64,000 bases of DNA from Bacillus sp. USDA818B3_A (GCF_009928415.1 NZ_JAABNN010000002.1:496001-560000); one strand, 5' to 3'. Positions 1-8,987 are shown, numbered from the stretch's first letter. Notes: a model not told the origin generated them from the letters alone. Translations and numbers: made by a program.

Positions 1-39
1 TAAAATACCCGCAAATTCCTCCAAAGGTCGAATATAGCC

Positions 40-327
40 TTACTGAAAAATGCTATTTAAAGAGTGTTGTTGTTTAATTTCCTGTATGGATAGATTTAAA
101 TTATAGTTCCCATGATCGAGAAGTTTATTGAGAAGTTGATTCAATTGGTCTTGGGATTTAACTTTTAATTTTAAATGGTAACAGCCTTGCCCAGATACTC
201 GGTGAGCTTCAACTACTTCTTTTCGATCTTTAATAAACCGAATAAAAGCATCATGATTTGCTGATTTCATATGAACAATGACAAACGCGGTAAAGATCAA
301 CCCCAGCTTCATTTCGATAAAAATCAT
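40..327 (-). pseudogene. Lrp/AsnC-family regulator, C-terminal remnant
   Basis: The 95-residue frame matches only the effector-binding (RAM/AsnC ligand) half of an Lrp-type regulator; typical features are the run TAFVIVHMKSANHDAF, then HRVSGQGCYHLKLKV and LNLSIQ near the end. The roughly 60-residue helix-turn-helix head of the family is missing and I see no frame upstream that supplies it: the divergent isochorismatase gene starts 50 bp away. Without a DNA-binding head it cannot act as a normal regulator. I read it as a 5'-truncated relic; an expressed stand-alone RAM protein is the less likely alternative. Confidence 0.7.
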
Positions 328-377
328 GATATTATTTATTATTTTATTGTACTTAATCTTTAAATGAGGTGAAACAA

Positions 378-944
378 ATGAGCACAGCTTTAATCATTGT
401 CGATATTCAAAATGACTATTTTCCAAATGGAAAAATGGAATTAAGCAACCCAGAAAAAGCAGCCGCTAATGCTGCTAAAGTTCTTGAATGGTTTAGACAG
501 AATAACAAAGATCATATTTTTCATGTTCAGCATATCGCAAGTAGTCCAGAGTTAGGTTTCTTTCTTCCAGATACGGCGGGAGTTAAACTACATGAAAGTG
601 TTCTACCATTAGAGCACGAAAGTATTATCAGAAAACATTTCCCTAACAGCTTTTTAAAGACTGAATTAGAAAGCGAATTAAAAGGAAAAGGAGTAACCAA
701 GGTAGTAGTTGTAGGTATGATGACACATATGTGTATTGATGCAACAGTTAGAGCTGCAGTGGATTTAGGCTTTGAAACCACACTTATTGAAGATGCATGT
801 GCGACAAGGGACTTATCTTACCAAAATAAAGTGGTACCAGCTGAACAGGTTCACTATGCGTTTGTCAGTGCACTTAACGGTATGTATGCTAATGTAATTA
901 CGACCGAGGAATTCCTGCAGCAAAAAGTTAAAACTACCTTGTAG
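378..944 (+). CDS. Isochorismatase-family cysteine hydrolase
   Basis: A 188-residue cytosolic protein of the isochorismatase-like fold, which includes nicotinamidases, N-carbamoyl amidases and uncharacterised amidohydrolases. The catalytic triad is visible: Asp9 in VDIQNDY, Lys86 in IIRKHFPNSF and the nucleophile Cys119 in MMTHMCIDATVRAA. Length is typical. I start at the ATG at 378 because GAGGTG lies 6 bp before it; an in-frame GTG at 369 sits inside that ribosome binding site. It is divergent from the Lrp fragment, with no operon partner downstream. Substrate cannot be read from the sequence. Confidence 0.85.
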   Translation: MSTALIIVDIQNDYFPNGKMELSNPEKAAANAAKVLEWFRQNNKDHIFHVQHIASSPELGFFLPDTAGVKLHESVLPLEHESIIRKHFPNSFLKTELESELKGKGVTKVVVVGMMTHMCIDATVRAAVDLGFETTLIEDACATRDLSYQNKVVPAEQVHYAFVSALNGMYANVITTEEFLQQKVKTTL

Positions 945-1031
945 AACCAATAAATATAAACGGGAGTTTATTTTAAAAACAAGCTCCCTATCTGATGGCT
1001 AATTTTGGCCGCATTGATACTCGTTACTTGG

Positions 1032-1765
1032 TTAGAGTTTCATATGTTTATTTGCTGAGCACTTCCTCAAAAAAATACTGTATTGGGAACCCCATATAGT
1101 TATGTATGTCATTTTATCAAAAAATATCATTAATCCAATGAGAATCATTAAAAAGCCACCGGTTTTCATTAGTAACGCTGAATATGTTAATATTATTTTT
1201 GTCTTGCTGATGAAAAACGCCATTACTGTAAAAGGGATACAGAACCCCAATGAATAGGCAGCAATATTAAAAAAAGTTTGGGTAGGATACATAATATTAG
1301 CATAATTGCTCCAAAAATAGGTCCTATGCAAGGAGACCACCCTGCTCCAAAAACTATTCCCACAATAACCGAATTAAAAAATCCCACTTTCTTTTTTGTA
1401 TAGTGGAAGCGATGATCTTTCATTAAAAAACTTGGTTTAAAAATTTCTAATATAAAGGTTCCCATTGCTACAAGAAAAATGCCACCTAGCATTCTTATTA
1501 AATCATTATAGTCAGCAAAAAATTTTTCGATGAAACTCGCTGAAAAACCTAATGCAAAATAAACTATTGTAAAGCCGATAGAAAAATAAATAGAATGTAA
1601 AAGTACTGTTTTTCTAGTGTTAGGATGACTTTGCTGATTTTTGATTTCTCCTACAGTTACCCCAGTTATATAAGAGATAAATGATGGATATAAAGGTAGA
1701 CAGCAAGGAGAAATAAATGCTAATAATCCCCCTGCAAATGCGACCCATATTGTAATTTCTGTCAA
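1032..1765 (-). pseudogene. ccdA: CcdA-like thiol-disulfide interchange membrane protein, frameshifted
   Basis: The first frame (1765 down to about 1300) starts at a TTG preceded by GGGGGAG and encodes the N-terminal CcdA part, with the redox Cys pair of ISPCCLPLYPS near residue 20 and GWSPCIGPIFGAIM near residue 155. The match then jumps to another frame (about 1300 to 1032) that continues NPTQTFFNIAAYSLGF-like sequence and the last membrane helices. CcdA passes electrons across the membrane to extracytoplasmic thioredoxins for cytochrome c maturation. One net indel near 1295-1305 explains everything; no long homopolymer is there, so a real mutation is plausible, but a read error is not excluded. 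No resA or cytochrome gene is adjacent. Confidence 0.75.
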
Positions 1766-1979
1766 TAAATCTCCCCCTTTAACATGCTATTTTAAACATA
1801 ACCTGCTTAAACTAATGATGATACACACTCTGCATTGATTATGCAGTAATCACATTCGGAATTGTTGGTAATCCAAAGATGCCAATTTATTCTCCTTATT
1901 CTTAACCTCCTTTACTCGGATTTGAACGTATTATATAGTCATATGAATCACGCAACAAGTATGCACTTTCTTGACGCAT

Positions 1980-1997
1980 ACTATCGATGACGATAGT
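1980..1997. other. Short hairpin ACTATCG-ATGA-CGATAGT
   Basis: Perfect 7-bp arms around a 4-base loop in the spacer between the HPr-like gene and the broken ccdA. No T-run follows on either strand, so a terminator is not supported. The rest of 1766-2051 shows nothing I can name. Confidence 0.35.
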
Positions 1998-2051
1998 GTA
2001 ATGATGAGAAGAATCCACTTTTATTCAATACTGTTGATTAGATTGTTCACC

Positions 2052-2327
2052 CTACAAACTAATTACTTTCATTTTACTAAAATGATCTTCTATTAATTGT
2101 AAAGCTTGATCCTCGTCAATCCCATCAGCCTTAATAATAAATTGAGCACCAGGTCTAATTCCCAAGGACATGACATCCATTATAGAATCGAGTGAGTAGT
2201 TTAATTCAACCGTAATCCCCTCATATTCGAGAACTAGTTTTGATAAATATTTATTAGAACTACCAACTAACACTCTAGCTGGACGGGCAAATCCCGTACT
2301 CGATAAAATATATTGTCTTTCGATCAT
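2052..2327 (-). CDS. HPr/Crh-like protein without the active-site His
   Basis: A 91-residue protein with the HPr fold. The regulatory serine region is kept (DSIMDVMSLGI, Ser48), the site HPr kinase phosphorylates in HPr and Crh to make CcpA corepressors in Bacillus. The catalytic loop reads TGFARPA, where HPr has TGIHARPA and Crh TGLQARPA: the His/Gln position is deleted, not substituted. It thus cannot carry PTS phosphate on His15. It probably works, if at all, as a Ser-phosphorylated regulator like Crh. It stands alone between the ccdA relic and the efflux pump, with a weak GGGG-type ribosome binding site. Confidence 0.8.
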   Translation of the reverse strand: MIERQYILSSTGFARPARVLVGSSNKYLSKLVLEYEGITVELNYSLDSIMDVMSLGIRPGAQFIIKADGIDEDQALQLIEDHFSKMKVISL

Positions 2328-2399
2328 TGTTCACGTACCCCTATCATACAATCGCTAAATACAAATAATAGGAAATGCGATTATTGGACTTTTATATTC

Positions 2400-3812
2400 T
2401 CATTGCTTGGGTGACCGAACAAACAGAAGTGCTAATACTGCGCCAATAAATGCCGCCATACCACACCAGAAGAATGCTTGTTGATAGCCTTCGTTAAGAG
2501 TTACAGCTATCCCTCCTGTAGCACTAGCTGTTGCTGCCGCTGCAACCGACACCATAATCGCTAAACCAACCGCAGATCCAACCTGATATGTCGTATTATA
2601 CAGGCCTGATGCTAGACCAGAATCCTCTGATTTTGCCTCTGCCACAGCGGCTGTCGTTGCTGGGAGATAGGCCAGGGCATTCCCAAGTGCTGCTAATACC
2701 AGTGGGACAAATACATCACCCCAATAAGTTCCATCCACTGTATTACCTGAAAATAATAGTCCTGCAATACCGAGTATGATAAATCCGATCATCATTGTTA
2801 TTTTCATACCCAATTTATTCATAACCCTTTCAGCTAGAACAATCATGAATATAGCCATCAGAATCGGCGCCGGCAGCATTCCCATTGCCGCTTTAAAAGG
2901 TTCAAATTTCAATACTTGTTGCACGTATAAAATAAGGAAATAAACTAAAGGGAACCAAGATGCCGATAATAAAATAAGCGAAATGTTCCCTGCTGTTAAA
3001 TTAGGAGTCTTAAAGATGCTAAGCTGAACTAATGGCTCTTTTCTAAATACTTGAATAAGGATAAAGATGATGAATAAAACAATACCAAGTCCTAAAGGTA
3101 CTACAGTTGAAAGTGCTTGCCATCCATTATGTTCTACATTTACGATACCGAAAACAATTAAAACGAGTGCTGTTGTAACAGCAATAGCACCTGCATAATC
3201 AATACGACCTGTTTTTGGCATGCCTTTTTGTAGAAGCTTTGGCGCTAATAGTAAAACGATAAGACCGACAGGAACATAAAATAGTAATGTCCATCGCCAA
3301 CTAAGTAATTGTGTCAAAACACCGCCAAGAACGATACCAATAGCACCGCCTGCTGCACCTGAAAGCCCCCAGATTGCTAGTGCCTTCCCTAATTCTTTCT
3401 TATTAGCAGAAAATAAAATCATAACAATTGAAAGTGCTGACGGTGCAATTAAAGCCGATCCAACACCCTGGATTGCTCTTCCAATGTTCAATGACATTTC
3501 ATTCCAAGCTAATCCAGCTAATAAAGACGAAACAGTTAAGATTGAAACACCCCACATAAAAATGCGTCGGTGACCAAATAAATCAGATAGTTTTCCTCCT
3601 AAGAGTAGTAATCCCCCAAACATAATAAGAAAGGCGTTCATAACCCATTGTAAATTCGCCTCCGTATATCCAAGTGCACCTTTAATAGATGGTAAGGCAA
3701 CTTGAACAACAGCTGAATCCATCATTACTATAAAATTCGCAAATCCCAATAAAGCCAATGCTTTCCAACGCTTCGGGTCAGCTTGTGCAATTGTTTGTGA
3801 ATTTGTAGACAT
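2400..3812 (-). CDS. MFS transporter, DHA2 (EmrB/QacA-type) drug efflux
   Basis: A 470-residue integral membrane protein with about 14 hydrophobic segments. Near the N terminus it has the DHA2 signature MMDSAVVQVALPSIKGALG and motif A as GGKLSDLFGHRR around residue 75. Members are proton-driven antiporters exporting cationic drugs, dyes or metabolites. A GAGGAGGG ribosome binding site precedes the ATG. It is a single-gene unit; no TetR or MarR regulator is next to it, and the substrate is unknown. Confidence 0.88.
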   Translation of the reverse strand: MSTNSQTIAQADPKRWKALALLGFANFIVMMDSAVVQVALPSIKGALGYTEANLQWVMNAFLIMFGGLLLLGGKLSDLFGHRRIFMWGVSILTVSSLLAGLAWNEMSLNIGRAIQGVGSALIAPSALSIVMILFSANKKELGKALAIWGLSGAAGGAIGIVLGGVLTQLLSWRWTLLFYVPVGLIVLLLAPKLLQKGMPKTGRIDYAGAIAVTTALVLIVFGIVNVEHNGWQALSTVVPLGLGIVLFIIFILIQVFRKEPLVQLSIFKTPNLTAGNISLILLSASWFPLVYFLILYVQQVLKFEPFKAAMGMLPAPILMAIFMIVLAERVMNKLGMKITMMIGFIILGIAGLLFSGNTVDGTYWGDVFVPLVLAALGNALAYLPATTAAVAEAKSEDSGLASGLYNTTYQVGSAVGLAIMVSVAAAATASATGGIAVTLNEGYQQAFFWCGMAAFIGAVLALLFVRSPKQ

Positions 3813-3902
3813 AATAAACCCTCCTCAAAACTTAAAATTAGATACGTAGTTTATGAGATTGATATGAGCATGAGAGATGCGCTCAAAGTCCATAAATTTT
3901 TG

Positions 3903-4520
3903 TTAACTTATTAATTGTTCTCTATCTATTCGCTCCAAAAAATTATTGAATGTCTCCCGCTTTTTACCCATTTGTGAATATACAGTAATAATCTTTTCTA
4001 CCACTACGTACAATTCGTCTGGTGTAAGATTCTCCATCAGCAAGGAACCAACCTCAGCGTCTTTACCTTTTGCTTTTCCTCCAACATATAAGTTGTAATG
4101 ATCTTTAATTTTCATAACACCTATGTCGCTTAACATTGGTTCACCGCAACCTATAGGGCAACCTGTATAAGCAACCTTTAGGGTAAATGGTACAGGTTTT
4201 CCTGCTATACGGCGATTTAACTCTTTTGCCACCGGCATACCTTCTTCTTTTTCCCCTTTGCAAAAATTACAGGTCCGCAAGCTCTTTACGTAGTTTCCTA
4301 CTGGATAACATACTAATCCAACATTTTGGAATTCTTCTACGATTTCTTCTTTCATATCTTCCGGGATTTCCATATAGAGTTGTTGGAATGTTGTTACCTC
4401 AAGTTCCTCATCTTCATTCATATATTTGGAGACTGTCAGAAGTTGTTTGGAGTTGAGTTTTGCCCCAAACCCTATTCCACCATTTATGGCGATTTTAATT
4501 TTTTTTACCCCATTCTCCAT
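3903..4520 (-). CDS. Half-size siroheme/4Fe-4S nitrite-sulfite reductase-like protein
   Basis: A 205-residue protein resembling one repeat of the nitrite/sulfite reductase family (NirB/CysI type). An N-terminal ferredoxin-like half (KIAINGGIGFGAKL) is followed by a cysteine cluster: Cys84 and Cys87 (TCNFC), then Cys121 and Cys125 (TGCPIGCGEP). The second pair fits the C-x3-C half of the siroheme-4Fe4S motif; the first is C-x2-C rather than the usual C-x5-C. Full enzymes have two such repeats (500 residues or more), so this is a short, stand-alone form of unknown reaction. A GGAGAG site precedes the ATG. It lies downstream of the copper operon and the broken glutaredoxin on the same strand. 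Confidence 0.6.
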   Translation of the reverse strand: MENGVKKIKIAINGGIGFGAKLNSKQLLTVSKYMNEDEELEVTTFQQLYMEIPEDMKEEIVEEFQNVGLVCYPVGNYVKSLRTCNFCKGEKEEGMPVAKELNRRIAGKPVPFTLKVAYTGCPIGCGEPMLSDIGVMKIKDHYNLYVGGKAKGKDAEVGSLLMENLTPDELYVVVEKIITVYSQMGKKRETFNNFLERIDREQLIS

Positions 4521-4617
4521 GCTATTTTCTCTCCTTTTAACTATTTAACTACTATACACGGGTAAGGTATATGAATTACTGGGATATACCTGCCACTACA
4601 TAATGTGACAGGTACTA

Positions 4618-4892
4618 TCAGGTTTTTATGTTTAAAATCTTTCTTATTTCATCTATGTTTTGTTCAAAACCAATCAGGACTTTTGATTTCCTCATTAAAA
4701 AGGATTTCTCTTTAAACACAAAGGTTGGCACAATTCTTGTACCGGATATTTTAACTAAATCTTCTCTTTAGAAGGTCGTTTCGTTAAATCATATTCAATA
4801 TACGATATGTTATTTTTGGAAAGAAACTCTTTCCCTGCCTGACAATCCGTTCAGGTAGGTCTCGTATAAAGCTCAAGTTTTACTTTTGTCAT
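4618..4892 (-). pseudogene. Glutaredoxin-like protein, broken
   Basis: Reading from ATG 4892 gives MTKVKLELYTRPT, then a TGA where the first Cys of the CxxC motif belongs, then TDCQAGKEFLSKNNISYIEYDLTKRPS: a glutaredoxin/NrdH-type active site whose first cysteine codon became a stop. A further frameshift near 4760 is needed to continue to VLIGFEQNIDEIRKIL and the stop at 4618. At least two lesions make it a pseudogene. It follows the YtkA-like gene by 16 bp, so it was probably the last thiol-redox member of the copper operon. Confidence 0.7.
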
Positions 4893-4908
4893 ACACACAC
4901 ATCCTTCA

Positions 4909-5739
4909 TTATTTAACTTCTATAACAAATGGGTACACATTGACCTGTCCGTGAAACTTGAATTCCGCCCAAAGCTTATAAATCCCCGGCTTATCAAATT
5001 GTGTTTCAAATACAGTTTTACCATTCGAAACTGGATGGACATGGATATATTTCTCCCCAGCTTCGTCTAGTATGACAACATGACCTAATGCGCCTAAATG
5101 TGGCTCAGGTTTTGCATCCTTTACATCAAAATTAAGAGTTATCTCCTTGTTGACCTCAAAGGATTCAGTAGTTAATTCAACTGTTTGACCATTGATGGTC
5201 TTTGTAAAATCCGAATCGGCAACGAGTTCGTTAACACCGTGTTCATGGTGCGTTTCACCAACATGGAATTTAATAGGCATTACTGAATATTGAAGACCTT
5301 TTGGTTTTATGTCAACGAACGCTTTATAAGAATCACCAACTAAACTTACCTTCTGTTGGTAGATTCCATCACCCTTTTTCTCTGGATGTAAATGATGGTA
5401 CTCTTTTAAGTCTGAACTTACGACAATAAAATGCATGTATTTTTCATGGGAAACTTCCAGTTCCGGAACATGATTATTTTTATCTTTTAGCTCAATGGTG
5501 ATTTCTCCGTTAGCATAGGATACTTTTGGTGTAACCTCGCTAGTAGTGTTTGCACCATGATTCTCGTGCTCTTGATCACTATGTTGATGATTCATGCTTT
5601 CTTCCTCCTGTGCAGTAGTTGCACGATTATCGTGTTCCTCTGATTTTGGATTAATACTTGCATACACACTATAACCAGCGATCACAATCCCAAGGTAAAC
5701 GATTGCCGATATTGCCCAAATCATTATGCCTTTTTTCAA
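4909..5739 (-). CDS. Membrane-anchored His-rich YtkA-like protein, copper-associated
   Basis: A 276-residue protein with one N-terminal membrane helix (residues 5-27), then a His/Glu-rich linker (about residues 35-65, with HQHSDQEHENHG) and two Ig-like beta domains rich in His pairs (YHHLHPEKKG, GETHHEHGV, YIHVHPV). YtkA/FixH-like domains of this kind are found on the outer face of the membrane near copper pumps; the histidines suggest Cu binding. The start is a TTG 4 bases after GAGGC. It lies 19 bp downstream of copA, so I infer it is the last intact gene of the csoR operon, handling copper outside the cell. Confidence 0.7.
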   Translation of the reverse strand: MKKGIMIWAISAIVYLGIVIAGYSVYASINPKSEEHDNRATTAQEEESMNHQHSDQEHENHGANTTSEVTPKVSYANGEITIELKDKNNHVPELEVSHEKYMHFIVVSSDLKEYHHLHPEKKGDGIYQQKVSLVGDSYKAFVDIKPKGLQYSVMPIKFHVGETHHEHGVNELVADSDFTKTINGQTVELTTESFEVNKEITLNFDVKDAKPEPHLGALGHVVILDEAGEKYIHVHPVSNGKTVFETQFDKPGIYKLWAEFKFHGQVNVYPFVIEVK

Positions 5740-5758
5740 TTAGCCTCTTCCTCTCCTT

Positions 5759-8182
5759 TTAAGCCTTTAACTTAATCCTCTGAAGTCTGAGTGCGTTAAG
5801 AACAACCGATACAGAACTAAATGCCATCGCCGCACCGGCTAACCATGGTGCTAAGAAACCTGCAGCTGCGATTGGAATTCCAATGACGTTATAGGCAAGC
5901 GCCCAGAAAAGATTTTGCTTAATATTTGTTATTGTCTTCTTACTCATGAAAATCGCGTCCGCAATACTAGTTAAATCGCCACGAATAAGGGTAATATCTG
6001 CTGCTTCCATTGCCACATCAGTACCTGTACCGATTGCCATACCGATATCAGCTGTCGCAAGTGCCGGAGCATCATTAATTCCATCTCCTACCATTGCTAC
6101 TTTTTTGCCTGCTTGCTGAAGCTTTTTCACTTCTTCTGCTTTTCCTTCTGGTAAAACTTCTGCAATGACTTTCTTAATTCCAACTTGGTTGGCAATTGCT
6201 TGTGCGGTTTGGGTATTATCCCCTGTAATCATTACTACGTCTAATCCCATACTGTGCAAACGAGAAATAGCTTCCTTGGATGTTTCCTTTATGGTATCCG
6301 CGACAGCCACAATCCCTGCAAAACGTCCATCAATAGCTACTAACATAGCTGTCTTCCCTTGCTTCTCCAAGTTCTCCATCTTTATTAATTCATCTTTTAC
6401 ATTGATGTTATGTTTCGCCATGAGTCTACGAGTACCAATGAATAATTGTTTACTATTCACCATGGATTGAATACCGAAACCAGGGATGGCTTCAAATGAA
6501 TCAGATGCCCCTAGTTCAATCCCTTTTTCCTTTATACCTTCAACGATTGCTTCAGCAAGTGGATGTTCCGAGTTTCTCTCAGCCGTACCAACCAGCTTTA
6601 GAAATTCCTTTTCATCTATCGCCTCTGCTAAAATAACATCTGTTAAAGATGGTTTTCCGTTTGTAACCGTACCCGTTTTATCAAGAATAATGGTATCTAA
6701 TCGATGTGTTGTTTCAAGGTGTTCCCCACCTTTAAATAAAATCCCAAATTCAGCTGCACGACCCGAGCCAGCCATAATCGAAGTCGGTGTTGCTAATCCT
6801 AATGCACAAGGACAAGCGATAACTAATACCGCAATAAATTTCTCAAGAGCGTCCGCAAAATCGCCAGGATTCACAGCGAAATACCATACAAGGAAGGTAA
6901 TAATTGCTATTCCTACAACGATTGGTACAAATATTCCTGAAATCACGTCAGCTAATCGCTGAATCGGCGCTTTAGAGCCTTGTGCTTCTTCAACTACCTT
7001 AATAATTTGAGCTAATGCTGTATCTTTACCAACTTTTGTTGCTTTAATTTTCAGGAAACCATTTTTATTAATAGTTGAACCAATAACGTTATCTCCAATC
7101 GTTTTATCAATTGGAATACTTTCACCGGTCAACATGGATTCGTCTAGGGCTGATCTGCCTTCAACAATCTCACCATCAACAGGTACCTTTTCACCTGGTT
7201 TTACATAAACAATATCCCCTTCTAAAACTTCTTCAATTGGGATTAACATCTCTTGTCCATCACGAACAACGGTTGCATTTTTCGCCTGTAGTCCCATTAA
7301 CTTCTTAATCGCCTCAGAAGAACGGCCTTTAGCCTTTGCTTCAAAGAGTTTTCCTAATAGAATTAAGGTAATAAGAACAGCACTTGTTTCATAGTAAAGT
7401 TCTACCATATGAGAGCCGGAGCCAATCGAGTTAATACTTAAATATAAACTATAGAAATAAGCAGCTGATGTACCAAGTGCAACAAGCACATCCATATTTG
7501 CACTCTTATTTCTTAATGCTTTATAAGCTCCCACATAAAACTGCTTACCAACAACAAATTGCACTGGTGTTGCCAGGGCTAATTGAACCCAAGGATTCAT
7601 TAACATATCTGGCAGCCAAATAAACCGTGTAAATTCAAAGTGGCTAACCATCGCCCACAGTAAAGGGAATGACAAGATAAGGGAGAAAATAAACTTTCCT
7701 TGCTGCTTTTCTATTTCCTTTTGACGATGGTCCACTTGTTCTCCTGTATTTTCTTTCGTTTGTTCAAGGGTATACCCTAACTTTGTAATAGCCTCTTTCA
7801 TTTCGGAGACAGAGACCTGTTCTGGGTTATACTCCACAAGGACCGTTTCTATCGCGAAATTGACAGTAGCTTTTCCAACGCCATCTAATTTATTTAATCG
7901 TTTTTCAATTTTATTCGCACAAGCAGCACAAGTCATTCCTGTAATATCAAATTCCACTTTTTCCTTTACAACATCATAGCCTAAATCCTGAATTTTCTTT
8001 TGGAAATCCTGATCAGATAGCATTTCTGGATCGTATTTGATGGTGGACTTTTCAAGTGCTATATTAACATTCGCCTCTTTCACGCCATCCATTTTACTGA
8101 TCCCTTTTTCAATTCTTGAGGCACATGCCGCACAGGTCATACCTGTTATTTGGAAATTTGTTTCTTTTATTACATTACTCAT
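5759..8182 (-). CDS. copA: Copper-exporting P1B-type ATPase CopA
   Basis: An 807-residue pump exporting Cu(I) from the cytoplasm. It has two N-terminal HMA domains, with Cys17/Cys20 and Cys85/Cys88 in GMTCAAC, eight predicted membrane helices, the intramembrane Cys457-Pro458-Cys459 motif, the phosphorylated Asp501 in DKTGT, TGES near residue 352 and a GDGINDAPAL hinge. I start at the ATG at 8182, preceded by GGAG at 7 bp; an in-frame start at 8203 would overlap the CsoR-type operator. It belongs to csoR-copZ-copA-YtkA. Confidence 0.97.
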   Translation of the reverse strand: MSNVIKETNFQITGMTCAACASRIEKGISKMDGVKEANVNIALEKSTIKYDPEMLSDQDFQKKIQDLGYDVVKEKVEFDITGMTCAACANKIEKRLNKLDGVGKATVNFAIETVLVEYNPEQVSVSEMKEAITKLGYTLEQTKENTGEQVDHRQKEIEKQQGKFIFSLILSFPLLWAMVSHFEFTRFIWLPDMLMNPWVQLALATPVQFVVGKQFYVGAYKALRNKSANMDVLVALGTSAAYFYSLYLSINSIGSGSHMVELYYETSAVLITLILLGKLFEAKAKGRSSEAIKKLMGLQAKNATVVRDGQEMLIPIEEVLEGDIVYVKPGEKVPVDGEIVEGRSALDESMLTGESIPIDKTIGDNVIGSTINKNGFLKIKATKVGKDTALAQIIKVVEEAQGSKAPIQRLADVISGIFVPIVVGIAIITFLVWYFAVNPGDFADALEKFIAVLVIACPCALGLATPTSIMAGSGRAAEFGILFKGGEHLETTHRLDTIILDKTGTVTNGKPSLTDVILAEAIDEKEFLKLVGTAERNSEHPLAEAIVEGIKEKGIELGASDSFEAIPGFGIQSMVNSKQLFIGTRRLMAKHNINVKDELIKMENLEKQGKTAMLVAIDGRFAGIVAVADTIKETSKEAISRLHSMGLDVVMITGDNTQTAQAIANQVGIKKVIAEVLPEGKAEEVKKLQQAGKKVAMVGDGINDAPALATADIGMAIGTGTDVAMEAADITLIRGDLTSIADAIFMSKKTITNIKQNLFWALAYNVIGIPIAAAGFLAPWLAGAAMAFSSVSVVLNALRLQRIKLKA

Positions 8183-8203
8183 AATTAATCTCCTCACTTT
8201 CAA

Positions 8204-8223
8204 TATACTGGAGGGGGGTATAT
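8204..8223. promoter_or_regulatory. CsoR-type operator before copA
   Basis: The sequence around 8204-8223 carries a G6 tract flanked by TATA-type arms (TATACTGGAGGGGGGTATA), on the coding strand TATACCCCCC then TCCAGTATA. This is the GC-core, AT-flank pattern bound by CsoR in Bacillus, and it matches the site before csoR. It lies 22 bp upstream of the copA start, so copA may have its own copper-inducible promoter as well as read-through from csoR. Confidence 0.65.
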
Positions 8224-8272
8224 TTAATTGTTAAAGATAACGCGCTTTTTTAGAGCACGTCATTTTAACATC

Positions 8273-8479
8273 CTATTCAACATCATAGCCCTGGTCATCA
8301 ATTGTTTCTTTGATCTTGCTTAAGGTAACTATAGCAGGGTTAAATTCTACATCTACATTTCCTGTTTCCAATTGAACTTTTACTGTTTTAACACCCTGTA
8401 ACTCTCCGACGCTTCCTTCAATCGATTTTACACAATGACCACAAGACATTCCATTAACCTTTAAAGTTATCTTTTCCAT
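8273..8479 (-). CDS. copZ: Copper chaperone CopZ
   Basis: A 68-residue single HMA domain with the Cu(I)-binding motif GMSCGHC (Cys13, Cys16). CopZ carries Cu(I) in the cytoplasm to CopA. A GGGAG site precedes the ATG, 16 bp after the csoR stop, and a 90-bp spacer with an operator separates it from copA. Confidence 0.95.
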   Translation of the reverse strand: MEKITLKVNGMSCGHCVKSIEGSVGELQGVKTVKVQLETGNVDVEFNPAIVTLSKIKETIDDQGYDVE

Positions 8480-8495
8480 AAATAAGCACTCCCAT

Positions 8496-8816
8496 CTATT
8501 TTTTCATTAATTTTTCTATTGTTAAAAGAACTTCATCTAAAACTTCTGTATCACCCTCGTTTATTCGTTCCAAAACACAAGTTTTTAAATGTCCATCTAG
8601 AAGAATTTTTGCCACACTGTTTAATGCAGACTGTGTAGCAGAAATTTGTGTAATAACATCATCACAATAAGTATCTTTTTCAATTAATCCTTTTATTCCG
8701 CGAATTTGACCTTCTATTCTGTTTAATCGAGTAACTAAATTTTGCTTTACTTTATCAGAATGATGACTCTTTCTTTCTTTACGAAGATGACAATCATGAT
8801 TCATGTTTTCATCCAT
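8496..8816 (-). CDS. csoR: Copper-sensing repressor CsoR
   Basis: A 106-residue DUF156/CsoR-family repressor. The Cu(I) ligands are conserved with correct spacing: Cys51, His76, Cys80 (TYCDDV ... DGHLKTC). The helical core RLNRIEGQIRGIKGLIE is typical. The His-rich N-terminal tail (MNHDCHLRKERKSHH) is a little longer than in B. subtilis. First gene of the copper operon; release of CsoR by Cu(I) should induce csoR, copZ and copA. Confidence 0.96.
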   Translation of the reverse strand: MDENMNHDCHLRKERKSHHSDKVKQNLVTRLNRIEGQIRGIKGLIEKDTYCDDVITQISATQSALNSVAKILLDGHLKTCVLERINEGDTEVLDEVLLTIEKLMKK

Positions 8817-8836
8817 TTAGCCTCACCTCTATACTA

Positions 8837-8866
8837 AATTTACTATACCCCCCTATAGTATGTCAA
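8837..8866 (-). promoter_or_regulatory. csoR promoter with embedded CsoR operator
   Basis: On the minus strand there is a consensus -35 TTGACA (8866-8861), an 18-bp spacer and a -10-like TAAATT (8842-8837). The spacer is filled by the perfect inverted repeat TACTATA-CCCCCC-TATAGTA (8841-8860), the CsoR operator type. A repressor bound there would block RNA polymerase directly. Confidence 0.7.
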
Positions 8867-8949
8867 TAATAAAAAGTCCATTCTGATTCCTTCTTTATAT
8901 TCTCTTACTGCCATAAGGTTAAATTCAGCTATATTTAGCCATAAATAAA

Positions 8950-8987
8950 CACCCCAAAAGTCAGATTTCACTCTAATTTTGGGGGTG
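8950..8987 (-). terminator. Terminator after the rhamnosidase operon
   Basis: Arms CACCCCAAAA and TTTTGGGGGTG enclose a 16-base loop, followed on the minus strand by a T-rich stretch. It sits 38 bp beyond the rhamnosidase stop and backs onto the csoR promoter. Confidence 0.65.

Noticed and set aside
1820..1930. Minus-strand frame encoding SECDYCIINAEC, a Cys-rich peptide before ccdA
   Set aside because: No ATG, GTG or TTG start in frame after the preceding stop; probably chance or a relic too short to name.
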